A stretch of DNA of 64,000 bases from Sindora glabra. Taxonomy: Eukaryota; Streptophyta; Magnoliopsida; Fabales; Fabaceae. Of this stretch, positions 22,771 to 35,274 are shown in pieces. The DNA lies in NCBI GenBank assembly GCA_020226215.1, contig CM035235.1, positions 42,813,352 through 42,877,351 on the forward strand, written 5' to 3'. Numbering within the stretch: the first letter of the stretch is position 1; each line of letters starts with the position of its first letter. Below the pieces are notes generated by a model, which saw only the letters and a program-made list of their open reading frames with translations, was not told the DNA's origin and searched no databases. Both the position numbers and the translations under genes were made by a program.

Positions 22771-25700
22771 ATGGTAGAAGGAAAAATAAGGTAACATTTT
22801 ATCTATGTTTCTTGTTCTTTTCTCTTCCTACTGAAGTGAATTTGTGTTAGAAGTTAATTATAAAAGAAGAAATGTGAAAGAATATTTAGTATTATTTAAC
22901 TGGTAGAATTACTTTCCAGCTGACTATATAAGCAACAACGCGTAGTCTAAGTCTGCAAGAAGTTTCAAATCATCAGAAGAAAAGTTCGTGCCAGGGTTTT
23001 AATCTGTGATCTACAATGTCAACAATATATTTATGGGATATTGTTATTGTGAACCACGCTACAATCACAATTTTTCGCAATTTTACACTATCATAACTGC
23101 ATTTTCCTGCAATTTAGTTAATGCAGCAAAATTGTGACGGGGACACAATTGCATGCAATTTAGAAACCATGATTCATACATAAAACATATTATGAATTAT
23201 GAAGTAATTATATATGTATACATAAATTTAAATTGCAGGTTGCGGCCCATCACGATGCTTGGCAGTGTTTTTAAAAATCACAAGTGGAACAGCCACAACA
23301 CTCTTGCATTACATATTATTGTGGCGACAACAATCGCAATATACTTATTTACAAGATTTTTTTAATAGAATAAAAATTGAAAATCTTGATTTTATTTTTA
23401 CAAATAAGTTTTATTTATTATCATATTATCATATGATATTATGTCGAATTAATATCAAAATTAAGGTGACAATTGTTTTTTTTTTCCTTTCTGATATTTT
23501 AATAATGATTGATATTGAAATATATATATTTTTTTGAATAAAATTTTCAGTTTGTGTCGTAGGTATGCAGCTGTGACAGGAGCAAATAAGGGGATATGAT
23601 TGCAATATGCAAGCAACTGGCTTCAAATGGGATCACGGTGGTGCTAACAGCCAAAGGTGAGAAAAATGGCCTTGAAGCTGTTGAGAAACTCAAGGCGCTG
23701 GGTTTCAGTAACAATGTGATTTTTCATCGGCTTGAAGTCATTAATCCTAATAGTATTGCATGTCTTGCTCATTTTCTGAAAAATCAATTTGGCAAAATTG
23801 ATATTTTGGTAGGGATTTTTTCTTTGAGGATGTCTGCAGCATCAGTAAATTACAGCTTCTGGATTCCTGTAATTGAAATTAATGATGGAAAGTATTCCAA
23901 AATTTGGATATTTTTTCGGGTAAATAATGCAGGGATTCCTGGGGCAATTGTTGATGGTGAAGCTTTGGCTTCTTCTAGTACTGAGGTATGATTTTAATAA
24001 AACATATATATTCTAGCAAAGTCAAGAGTTAGCCAAATTTTTTAGAGTAAAATTGTTATTGCATTATGTTCCATACAATCACATTTTCATTTTTACAATT
24101 TTACTTTATAATGACCATTATTTTTTGTATTTATCTTAATTTTATTATTCACAATATAACTGCCATTATTCCAAAAGGAAGACTAGGAATTAGAGGCAAT
24201 AATCAATGCGTTAAGTGCGAGATTTAAATTTTTAACTGCTTTATGTAATCCTATATAGCTTTTGATTACGGCATGGGTGAAATTCAAAATGCAGGATAAG
24301 TTCTAATAATAATTGATTACAATATAAATACATGGGTCTGAACTTTGCTTAATTTCAATTGATGTTCCCGATCATCAAACATACTGATGATCTTTATTTT
24401 CTACCCTTGTAAAAAGAACACAAGTTACAGGGACCTTCTCACAGCAAAAATCCCTATTTATTGTATCTCTTTGGGAGTGAGAAAAATGGTCAGTATTTTG
24501 ACGGATTAAAATTGAATAAAACTCGAGTTATGGATTCTCTCCCTATTCCCGCTTTATAAAACAGTGTTGGACCTAAGAACCATTACCCATTAAATAAGTG
24601 TCACCTTTGTGGTCATATTAACTTTAATATTTCTATACTGATGAATTATGTTAGGTCTACATGAAAAAAATACTAACATTAAGATGAAAATGAATTGAGT
24701 TAATAGTATTGTGGTTGCTATGACTGCTGTAGCTGTAATAGTACTCAACATTATTGTAGTTTTTGTGGCCACAATTCACCGCTACTGCGCTAGTGATCTT
24801 TAGAAAAACCGCAATTGCGATGTAGAGTGGTTGCCGCGTAAAATTTGGGCCGTAACTCTGCGATTTAAAACTGTGTCGGAGACAAGATAGCCCCTTAGTA
24901 TCTGGGAGTACCATGGTATTTTCCACTGTTTTACGAAACATGTCAATGAGTATGAAGTTTCTTGTTATTGGATTTGCAGAAAGGTGTGAAAGTTGATTGG
25001 AATAAAATAATGAGTCAAAATTATGAATTGGCAGAAGCAGCTATAAAAACAAACTATTATGGTGCCAAAGATTTGTCTTAATCGCTTGTTCCACTTCTCC
25101 AACTATCAGACTCAGCAAGAATCATTAATGTTTCCGCAACCACGGGAACGCTCAAGGTAATTGACATAATTTTAGGTATATATATCTCTAAATATCTCCA
25201 ATTCTTTTGTTCATTGCACACTTTAGAAAATATTATATAAATTCGGTTCAGATTGACTTTACTTATTAATGGGTAGCGATTTGAATTCCCAAAATGACAA
25301 TTATTGGAAGGAGATAAATTCATTAATGTTCTAATCCTTGAAGTGATTATCCATCCCTTAACCAAAAAATTATTATATAAATTTCTCACACTTATTTCTT
25401 ACTGTAATGATATTGTCATCTAAAGTTTTCTACTTTTTCTTTTCATTTTCTACCAAATGCTTGGGGCTAAAAAAGTGCTAAGTGATATTGAAAACCTCAC
25501 AGAAGAAAAAATTGACAATGTTGCAAATCAGTTTCTAAATGATTTCAAAGAGGGTTTATTCGAAACCAATGACTGGCCAAGTTTCGTGTCTGGATACATT
25601 GTTTCAAAAGCTGCTTTGAATGCTCACACAAGATTTCTGGCTAAGCAACAGCCATCTTTCTGCATCAATGCAGTTTGCCCAGGATATGTGAAAACAGATA

Positions 25701-26125
25701 TAAACCACGATGCAGGCATATTGTGAAATGACCTGAATTCGAGCACAAGTCAAGCTCCAGAAAATGAAATAACAGAAGGCTCAAAAAATTCTCTCTGCAT
25801 TCTCCTTCCAGCCAATACGACTTATAGTCAAAACAGAAAATAACAATTACAGCCAAAACATTGCTAACTAACTAGTCGGGAAACTCGAATCTCAATGACA
25901 ACAGGATGTGCTAAAGGCAATGGAACATTCAGGAACTAGGCTGCATAATCCTTCATCCAAATGGGCTTCTTTACTGCCCGAACTGGTCTTGAATGCATAG
26001 CTGGGCTTGCTGGTTCAGGTGGGGTAATTGGGCTCATAACATATTGACACCAGATGAAGGTGCTGCAACTGCTGTTAGCTGGTCCGTCTGGTCTCTACTT
26101 CATGAATGAGCAAAAATCATTCTGA
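22771..26125 (+). pseudogene. Short-chain dehydrogenase/reductase, copy 1 (pseudogene)
   Basis: It is homologous exon by exon to copy 2. Exon 1 is 22771-22790, exon 2 23563-23808, exon 3 23920-23985, exon 4 24980-25156 and exon 5 25447-26125. Recognisable parts include TGANKG, CKQLASNGITVVLTAKGEKN, VNNAGIPGAIVDGEAL and SGYIVSKAALNAHTRFLAKQ. Lesions seen directly: a 1-nt deletion in exon 2 within the cofactor-binding TGxxxGIG motif; the acceptor of intron 2 changed from AG to GG; CAA to TAA stop in exon 4 (25079-25081); the acceptor AG of intron 4 lost; an extra G soon after; a 318-bp insertion at 25724-26041; and a deletion of about 26 bp near the 3' end. The start ATG and first donor are intact. 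It cannot make the enzyme. Confidence 0.92.
25724..26041 (-). mobile_element. LTR-like insertion in exon 5 of SDR copy 1
   Basis: Copy 2 shows the empty site. TATTG at 25719-25723 and 26042-26046 is a 5-bp target duplication, extended to 7 bp by chance (CATATTG). The 318-bp insert starts TG and ends CA, as LTRs do. On the minus strand its first 105 bases read SRPVRAVKKPIWMKDYAA then stop, resembling the copia polyprotein stretch between integrase and reverse transcriptase. That is unusual inside an LTR, so a chimeric non-autonomous element is possible. Confidence 0.7.
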
Positions 26126-27936
26126 TCAATAATTGTTATTTTCATTATGAAATTTTTAATTGAAGAAATTATCTATGAGTTATATAGTTGACACTTTTAA
26201 ATAACGAAGAATTTGCCCTGAAGTTTTACATATTAATGCTTATGGGCAAAACTAATATTGTACTAATTTTATGTTATAACGTTGAGTTTCAACACTTGAA
26301 TATAGTATTGTAGACCGATTTGGACCCAAAAATCTAACCAAATTCGACCTGAAGCTCACAATAATTTAAAAGCACTTAAATTCAATACCGAATTTTGACA
26401 TGGAATTTTTGGTGAATAAAAAATTTTATGAAATATACTAATTTTATGATTTCTGCCTAAAAATGAAATAATTTTATGAAATATACTAATTTTCTCTAAG
26501 TTATTTGCAATCTAAATACAAATATAAATTATATGAAAGCTCAACACGAACAATTATTATACCATATCAAAAGAGTATTATTCATATGTGACAAGTGTTA
26601 ACCAAATTTATTAAGAAAATGACCAGAAGTATTTAGTTAGAATTAAAAAAAAGTGAAAATAAATGCATACACTTAAATACATCCCCGGGGGGTATAATTG
26701 AATATATTATTGCCACCCATTAGGGATTGGTATAAGTTGTTAAAAAAATGTTTTTTAGTACCTACCAAAATACTATAGTAACGGATGTTTGTTATGCGAC
26801 TGTATAATGATAAGGTCCACATGTATGGTGTGAAATGAATTCATAAATGGCAACTCAGCATCGACAGCCTCCAAAGAAATGGTCAAATTGGCTCTTGTTG
26901 ATATCACCCTTCTGTTCATACTATCTTTGTCGCAAATCCTACGGAATCCTGGTGCCTTTAAAACTCGTAAATGGACCAAATGCATATTTTAACATAACAT
27001 TTTGCGAAAAATTGTAAATAATTCCATTTAATTTTGAGATAATTTTATTTAATTAAAGGCTACAATTGTTAATTTTTAGAATCATTCCCATAAACTTATC
27101 CATAAGTGGTAAATTGTGCCCAATATTTATCTCATAAACAATTTAAGGGAGTAAAGGTATTTGTTTTGCCACAAAATTTTTTGAAAAAATTATAGTGAGA
27201 GGTCTCTGCGACTCAAATTTGAGAACCAATTTGTATACTATTTTTCTAATTCTTTTTGGAGGTATTTTAGCCATTTTGACAACATTTATCTAATGTGGGT
27301 ATAAAATTACATTGCACGAACCTTGAAATTTTACCATTATATATCAGTATAAAATTACTTAGATTTGACCCCGAGTTATAAGGAAAGAACTTCTGTCAGT
27401 ACAATTTACCATTTATGAACAAATTTAAGAGTGTAATTGTAAAAATTAATACATATAAATTCTAAATTTAACTGCCCAAAATTAAAAGGTGTAACTTACA
27501 TTTTTTCTTCACTTTTTAAATATAATATAATATAATATAAATTTTAATATAACTATAAGCCTTTGTGACTAACGAGATAAAATATTTTCTTTGGGTATAA
27601 TACATGGTTTCTTTAATTTAATAAGTAAAAAATAAAATGAAACTTAGAAATTTACAGTCTATCTTTATCAGAAAAAACTATTCTGTAAACTTTTTATTAA
27701 ATAACAAGGATTATGTTATATATATGTTTAACGTCTTGTAAATTGTACGCAGATACTACGAGTGTTATTCTTTATTAATGCTTTGTTGGTTTATATTTGT
27801 TGCGTTGTTATTTATCACAGTCAATTATTTATTTATCTCTAGTGCTGTTAATTATTTATTTATCACCGTAAAGGGTGAAAAAATTTATTTGCGAAAAAGA
27901 GAAACAAGACAAAATTCTTAAGAAAAAGTGAATTTT

Positions 27937-27945
27937 TATATAAAA
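27937..27945 (+). promoter_or_regulatory. TATA box of SDR copy 2
   Basis: TATATAAAA lies about 170 bp before the ATG at 28107. It is conserved with copy 1 at the same distance and followed by a plausible leader. Confidence 0.6.
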
Positions 27946-28106
27946 CGGAAATGTCAAGATGCATAAAATGTTTTATATTTATGCATTGTGAGCTATCGAT
28001 TTTGTCCACAATGCCAAAGAATCTTCTTCTTTTGGTATAAAGGTTATATGATAATCCTCGGGCCTTCCTCACAGCATTTTCAAGAAATTCCAGCTTCCTG
28101 TAAACA

Positions 28107-31100
28107 ATGGCAGAAGCAGAAACAAGGTACTATTTTATCTATGTTCCATGTTCTTCTCTCTTCCTACTAACGTGAAATTGTTTCAGTTAATGAAGACATG
28201 TGAAAAGAAACTATTAGTGCATAATATATAAGCAACTAAAGGTAGTCTATTTCTGCAAGAAGTTATGAGTTCGAAAGTTCACACCATCAAAGGAAAAGTT
28301 CATACAAAATATATGTTATGAAATAATTATATCTGTATACGTAGATTTAAATTGTGGGTTGTAGTGCAAAACACTGCAGTTGTGGTGCTTTTAAAAATTA
28401 TGGGGGCAGCAACAAATTGCTGTTGCAACATTGAAACGTTGCGAACCATTGTGATCTTGACAGTCGCAATAACCATACTCATTAACAAGATTTTTTGTTT
28501 TTATAAAATAAAAGTTGAAAAAGTATTGATAGTTAACTTGCAAATAGACTTTATTTGATATCATGTTATATTATGTTGAATTAAAAGAACAAATGTCAAA
28601 TAATACAAATTAATGGTTATTATACAATTTTTATTATATTTTGTATGAACAAAATAAAATTTCACTATCAACAAGTTGTTAGTTTAGATGCATATGGGCC
28701 CCAATACAGTTTAAATGGACAAGAGTTCAAATCTTGAATATGATCCTTGTTAAATGGGGAGAAATCCATTAATGATTTAATCTTCAAAATGATTCCACCA
28801 ATTGATGTTTCGCCAAAAACAAAATTACACGGCCACAGTTTCCTATAATCCACATTTTACTTTTGCAACACAGAAACCTAAAACCTGTTCATTATGACTT
28901 ACGCTCGGTCAATATTGAGCGAGCTTGATTCAAAATTAAGGTGACAACTTTATTTCTTATGGATGTTTTAATAACTATAATGATTGATATTTCTTATGAA
29001 TAAAATTTTCAATTTGTGTTGTAGGTATGCGGTTGTGACAGGAGCAAATAAGGGGATAGGATTTGCAATATGCAAGCAATTGGCTTCAAATGGGATCACT
29101 GTGGTGTTAACAGCCAGAGATGAGAAGAGAGGCCATGAAGCTGTTGAGAAACTAAAAGAAATAGGTTTCGATAACAATGTGATCTTTCATCAGCTTGATG
29201 TCACTGATCCTAATAGTATTGCATCTCTTGCTCATTTTCTCAAAAATCAATTTGGCAAGATTGATATTTTGGTATGGATATTTTCTTTGAAGATGTCAGC
29301 ATCAATGAATTACAGCTTCTGGATTATTGTTGAAATTAACGGCGAAAAACATTTGAAAATTTGGAATTTTTTTCAGGTAAATAATGCAGGGATTCCAGGA
29401 GCAATTTTTGATGGTGAAGCTTTGGCTTCTTCTGGTATTGAGTTATGATTTTAGTAGACATACATGTTCTAACAACAGTCAAGATTTAACCAAATTCTTT
29501 TAGAGTACATTATATGTAATATTGTTGTTGTATTATATGTCCTCCATACAACCATAATTTCTACATTTTTACCTTAATTTCTACGAAGTTTTACCTTATA
29601 ACGATCTGATCTTTTTTGGTAATTATCTCCAGTTTTACTATTCACAACATAATTAATCGCCATGGGCCCAAAAGCAAGAGCATGAATATACATGTTTTGA
29701 GTCAATAACATCCGGTGGATTAAAGCATTAAATGAGAACGGAACTCTACCCGAACTCGATAACAATGAGATCACTTATTATGCGGCTGTTGAGAATGGTT
29801 TTGATAAACTTCATAGCTTTTGAAAAGTTCAAGGCACCCAAGTAAAATTCTCACCCAAAAAAAAAAAAAAATGATTGATATCAGTTTGATAATGATCGAA
29901 TGACATATCTTAAATGACCACTTAATATCTAAGAAACAAGGTATATATAACCTGCTAGCATCTGGGAGTAGTTTGGTATTTTCTTTTGTTGTACCAAAAT
30001 ATGTCATAATGACTATGAAGTTTCCTGTTATTTGATTGCAGAAAGGTGTCAAAGTTGATTGGAGCAAAATAATGACTCAAAATTATGAATTGGCGGAAGC
30101 AGCTATAAAAACCAATTATTATGGTGCCAAAGAATTGTCTCAAGCACTTGTTCCTCTTCTCCAATTATCAGACTCACCAAGAATTGTTAATGTTTCCTCA
30201 ACCATGGGAACACTAGAGGTAATTGATGTCTGCTCTAATCTAAATCTAACAGACGTATATCCGTAGTTGAATCCATTGCACACTTAACAAAATATTACAT
30301 AGTTTTGCCTCATTTATTTCACGTTCCAATCAAATGTTTAATTAAGAGCATTGACCTAAGTGCTGACTTCATTTTTTCTTGTATTTTATGAATTTAATTT
30401 TTTTATTTGTACATTGTACACTTAACAAATACATAATATCTTAAGTCTAAATTGAAACGAAAGTAGTGCAGAGCTTCTTATGATACGTGAGATGACTTTT
30501 AAAGCATGTGATATTAAGAGTTTGAAGTTAGGGATTGATTTTGATATATCACTAATGTAATGGTACACTGGTGTATCAAAAAATTTAACTACATATTAAG
30601 TTTTTTTTTTTAAGGTCAAATCTTATATGTTATAAAATAACATATCAATTGTCAAATTTGATAGTGTACCGATGCACTATTGTGTTGATGATATATCACA
30701 AATTTTCCTTGAAATTATGGTATGTGTACAATTCTTTAGATTTAACATGTTACATAAAATATATAATTCAATCATAAAATAATTTGAGAATGTAATAATA
30801 AGGTTATTTTTATTAAAAGAAAACTCAATTACAAATTTAAAAATGATAATTGTAAATCTAAAGCTTCACCAGCATCTCAACTCAAATTTATTATCCATAA
30901 CAACCATCATCTCAATCCGAATCAATATCCTTGACCGCCATCTTTCTCTTCTTTCACGAGACCATTCCGGGAGACACACCCTAACCCAAAAATTTAAAGG
31001 ATATATGTGTCCTTAAAAAAATTGATATCTAGTGTGGTCGAGTGAAAAATTCTAGCTCCACCACTGTACTAGCAGCCTACCGAAGTAATAAATTACTCGC

Positions 31101-32893
31101 CATTTTTATCAATACACATACAAGATATAATTAAGAAGGAAAACATACAACACCAGCAAGCTTTGTCTTTTGCTTTCAAGTCACGGAACTGCTAGTTTTG
31201 TTGGAAGATATTTAAAAGATGGAGAAAAATATATAAATGGGAAGGTTGGGAGGAAAAAAAATGTTGGGCAAGGTTTTTGCAGGAAACTATTGTTAGGGTA
31301 GTGTTTATCTCACTTAATTGCAGATGGCTTCATGAAAATTCTATTCCCAAGAAGTAATGTCCAAGAATAAAAGATTGCAATTCTTCTATTTTTATAATCA
31401 GAATTAATCCAATAAGAATTTAGAAAGAAAGCACATTTCAATCGGAATTTATAATAACTCTTAAGTAATAAAGAAATAAAAACTCTTATTTGTAGATTCA
31501 TAACCTCTTCATAAACCCAACATTTGGTTGAGGAAAGAGAGAAAGTAGGGAAAAGAAAATGGAATCATCTTCCACTTGGATGATAGAAGAAAATCAAAGA
31601 GATATATAGAAATTTGTGGAGAAATTTGTAGTGGATCCCATGAGTTTGTTATTCTCTCCTCATATGAGGAGAAAGTAGTGAATCCATAACCATTTTTCCT
31701 CGTCTACCCTAAACCACTGCTGCTCGCTTAACAAACAAGGGCACTCAAAAAATGTAAACTTGAGCAATAAGAACAACCCGATATAGCGAGGGTGACTCGC
31801 TCTGCGGCTAACTGAGGTGCTACAAAGTCACTAGCTTTGGCATTAGAACTTCAAATGGGGGAGGAGCAGGTGGAGAAAGGAAGAGCAGTTGGGAAAGGAA
31901 AGCGGAAGGAGAAGCTGAAGCCCAAAAATGATATTGAGAGACTGGAAATGATAGAGAAGAGAGAAGAAGCCTTTGGAAACGAAGTTATTTTAATAATAAA
32001 TGTTATACTTTTTTTTAATAATTATTTTCGTACTTGTTTTTAATAGGTTAATGCTAACAATCGTCCTAGGTGATGGATAAGCATTAATTATTAATTCCTA
32101 ACTAATCAAATTTAATGTTCTATTTCTACTTTTAGTAATACAATAGCTGAGGGATACTAATCTTAATAACAACACATTATTAAATTGGAAACAAAACATT
32201 AAATATGATTCTAATATTGATTGTATTGTTATTTATTATATTACTAAAAAATAAAAATAGAACATTAAACCTGATTCATTGGGGATTATATCTATTGCCT
32301 AAGGATTGTTATTAGCATTTACCCTTTTTAATAATAATCACAACTTATTTTAACAGTTCTAGCAATTTTGTGTGACTTTCTTTATTGATTAAATTATATC
32401 TAACAATTATATCTTGGGTGATCTCATCCAATGGATGAAATTGTGCCACACCACCCAAGGTTTAGAAATCCCTAGGACACCTTAGAATTTCCCTTATATT
32501 TACCTAATTTAATTATCTTTTATGTTTTTCTTGGATAAAAAAGTGTTAACCATTGTTTATAGATATAAAGTAATGGGTTGATATTGGATATCTTATGAGC
32601 CATTGATTTGGTTTCTAGTGAAAAATACGAGGGTCTTGAATTTAATACTGTATTGAAGGTATTCTTGTCATTCTAGCTTATTAATTTCTTTTTTTTCCTT
32701 TCACTTTTCTATTCAACCAAACAAAGCAAAACAAATTCTCTCTTACTTTCTTTTTTTTCAAATTTCTTTCCAACCAAATATAAAGAAAGAAAGTATCTTT
32801 TCTCATCTTTTCTTTCTTCTCTTCATTTCTTTCTTTCCTTCTTTCTTTCACAACTAGACAAAATAAAAAGGCCATATAAATGCAACTATTGAA

Positions 32894-32992
<99 letters not shown>

Positions 32993-34273
32993 TTTCAAAA
33001 CTCATAACTTTTCAAAAAAAGTCATAACTTTGCATTTTAAAAAAACACATCTTTTTATTAATACCTTTATTAAAATAATTTATTTTATTACATAATACAA
33101 AATATCACAACAGTTTTATCAAGATCTTTTTAATTACAGATCTAATTGTGAATCGTTTCGTCTTTATATACCATGTCTAACCTTACTTGTTTACCAATAA
33201 ATATAACAACCATCAATTATCTTCGTAGTTCTAAGTGGGGATCCCCAACTATAATATTGCTATTGCGGACTTTACTATAACTGTAATTTTTACGATTTTG
33301 TATTGTAGTGATTGTTTTTTTTTTTATATTTATGTACAATTTTATCAATTATAACAACATTGTAACTACAACTTAGAATTATAATTAACATAATTCCAGT
33401 ATTCTTTGTTTGTTTTTCATCTTACTTGAAGAAAAGTGACAATAATTGTAAGGTTAACGAAAAGAAATTTGTATCGTTACTGACAAATCCAATGCCAGCT
33501 ATATTAAAAGTCATGAATGGTTAAGATTACCTTTTTAAACCAATATTAGAACAAAATTCAGAAGTGTGCAATATTACATAAGTAAATAGAACTTATGAAT
33601 TACTTAAGCAAGCATTATAAATAAAAAAATTAAATTATCAAATTTGATATTTTAAATTTAGTTAAATATAGATGTTATTCTACAAATTTCATATTTACTT
33701 TTTAAGCATTATATTGATTATTATTCCTCATATATTAGAACTAAGCAATGTTATTTCTTTCCAATTCAAATGTTGAAATTGAATTGTACAAAACTTCAAA
33801 TCTCTCAAAAAATTTTAAATACTTTATTCAAATACAACAAGAAATTCTGAAATGATATACGATCTTCTAAAATTTTCTGCCTTTTTTCTTTTCAGTTTCT
33901 ACCAAACGCTTGGGCTAAAGAAGTGCTAAGCGATGTTGAAAACCTCTCAGAAGAAAAAATTGACGATATTGCAAATCAGTTTCTAAATGATTTCAAAGAG
34001 GGTTTATTAGCAACCAAAAACTGGCCAAGTTTCATGTCCGGATACATTGTTTCAAAAGCTGCTTTGAATGCCCACACAAGATTTCTGGCTAAGCAGCAGC
34101 CATCTTTCTGCATCAATGCTGTTTGCCCTGGCTATGTAAAAACAGATATAAACCACAATGCAGGCATATTGACACCAGATGAAGGTGCTGCAACTGCTGT
34201 TAGGCTGGCTTTGTTACCTAATGGTAGTCCTTCTGGTCTCTACTTCTCCATGAGCGAGGAAAAATCATTCTGA
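28107..34273 (+). CDS. Short-chain dehydrogenase/reductase, copy 2 (neomenthol dehydrogenase/salutaridine reductase type), one splice donor lost
   Basis: Exons are 28107-28126, 29025-29271, 29377-29442, 30042-30218 and 33896-34273. Together they would give 888 nt and 295 residues, the usual length of this plant NADPH-dependent reductase family. The cofactor motif TGANKGIG is at residues 12-19 and NNAGI at 91-95. The catalytic tetrad is complete: Asn136, Ser163/164 in NVSS, and Tyr220 and Lys224 in YIVSK. Family members reduce carbonyls such as menthone or alkaloid ketones in the cytosol; the substrate here cannot be inferred. Other introns have GT and AG ends. The donor after exon 3 reads GAG|TTATG where copy 1 has GAG|GTATG, and reading through gives an immediate stop at 29445. 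The gene is thus nearly intact but probably mis-spliced unless a nearby donor is used. Intron 4 is 3.7 kb against 0.3 kb in copy 1. Confidence 0.85.
30531..30708. mobile_element. MULE-type MITE in intron 4 of SDR copy 2
   Basis: The flanks TTGAAGTTA (30522-30530) and TTGAAATTA (30709-30717) are a 9-bp target duplication with one mismatch. The ends GGGATTGATTTTGATATATC and, inverted, GGAAAATTTGTGATATATC begin inverted repeats that extend about 50 bp. The 178-bp element is too short to code. Confidence 0.82.
32046..32324. mobile_element. MULE-type MITE in intron 4 of SDR copy 2
   Basis: TTTTTAATA at 32037-32045 and 32325-32333 is an exact 9-bp target duplication. The ends GGTTAATGCTAACAATC and, inverted, GGGTAAATGCTAATAACAAT pair over about 40 bp. 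A further inner inverted pair surrounds AATGTTCTATTT, so the 279-bp element folds back on itself. Confidence 0.88.
32899..32989. repeat. (TA)n microsatellite in intron 4 of SDR copy 2
   Basis: About 45 TA units, the longest simple repeat in the window. It causes an artefactual Tyr-Ile frame. Confidence 0.95.
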
Positions 34274-34366
34274 TCGAGAACTTGTTATTTTCACAAGGAA
34301 AGTTTTAATTGAAGGAATAATGTATGAATTATGGTTATAGATACTTTTAAATAACTAAGAATTTGC

Positions 34367-34372
34367 AATAAA
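34367..34372 (+). terminator. Candidate polyadenylation signal of SDR copy 2
   Basis: AATAAA lies about 95 nt after the stop codon, in the 3' region conserved with copy 1, where the matching site is lost. Confidence 0.45.
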
Positions 34373-34782
34373 GTTTTATATATTAATGCTTATGGGTAAT
34401 CTAATATTTTACTATTTTTTGTTATAATTGTTAGTTTGAACATTTCAATATAGTTTTGTAGAGTCTGATTTGGATCCAACTATCCAACCAAATTCGACGT
34501 GAAGCTCCCAATAATTTTAAAGCACATACTAAAATTCAATACCAAATTTCGATATATAGTTTTTTAAGGATCAGAAGGTAAAAAAAAAAATGTGAGATGG
34601 TTAATTGACTTATACAATTTTGTTTAAAAACTTTCTTATATAATTATATAATATTAATGTATGATTGTGAAAATTTTTGAGTTCATGGCCCTATGATCCA
34701 CAAAAATTCCATTACTACAAAAATTCTATGAGATGTAGTATAAGGTTGTTATGAATAAAAAGGATGATTTTCTTTTAATATT

Positions 34783-35265
34783 GGTTAAATTACTCTACTG
34801 TACCCTATAATTTCACTTAATTTCTAATTAGGTCCATATAGTTTAATAGTTTTGAAAAGAATCCCTGTACTAATTTTTCATTTCTAGTTGGATACTTCTT
34901 GTTATTTACTATAAGATGTTGTTACCAATTGATAAGCACAATTTATTAGTGGTTAATGAAGTGAGAGACATATGATTAATTATTTCCACCTGAAAATGGA
35001 ATAATTTTATGAAAGGAATTAATTTCCTCTAAGTTATCTGCAATCTAAATGCAAATAAAATTGTATCAAAACTCTACACGAGCAATTATTATACCACGTC
35101 AAAAAGAGTGTTGAATGAAAATACAAAAATGTAATAAGAAAATAAGAGGAAGCATTTAATTGGGATTAAAAAAATAAGCATTAAAATCTAATTTAGTACT
35201 TTTAAAGTATAAGGGTCAAATTAGAAATTGAATGAAGTTACAAGAAACGTTAGGGTAATTTAACC
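34783..35265. mobile_element. TIR element with MULE-like 9-bp flanks
   Basis: The left end GGTTAAATTACTCTACTG and the inverted right end GGTTAAATTACCCTAACG align without gaps over about 65 bp. The flanks TTTAATATT (34774-34782) and TTTATTATT (35266-35274) agree at 8 of 9 positions. Oddly, the interior block 34990-35180 matches the 3' flank of SDR unit 1 (about 26440-26645), so the element either captured flanking host DNA or is older than the tandem duplication. Confidence 0.7.
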
Positions 35266-35274
35266 TTTATTATT

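Larger units (their letters stand above)
17737..26690 (+). repeat. Tandem duplication unit 1 containing the SDR pseudogene
   Basis: From GGTATAATTGAATATATTAT onward this segment aligns with the segment starting at about 26692. The alignment covers the promoter region, all five exons, most introns and the 3' flank. Unit 1 contains insertions that unit 2 lacks (TA tract, MULE at 18544-22111, LTR-like insert at 25724-26041), so those came after the duplication. Confidence 0.88.
26691..35180 (+). repeat. Tandem duplication unit 2 containing the second SDR gene
   Basis: It aligns with unit 1 from GGTATAATTGAATATATTAT at about 26692 through the 3' flank. The last shared block is 34990-35180, matching about 26440-26645. 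Unit 2 lacks the unit 1 MULE and has its own insertions in intron 4 and in the 3' flank. Confidence 0.88.
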
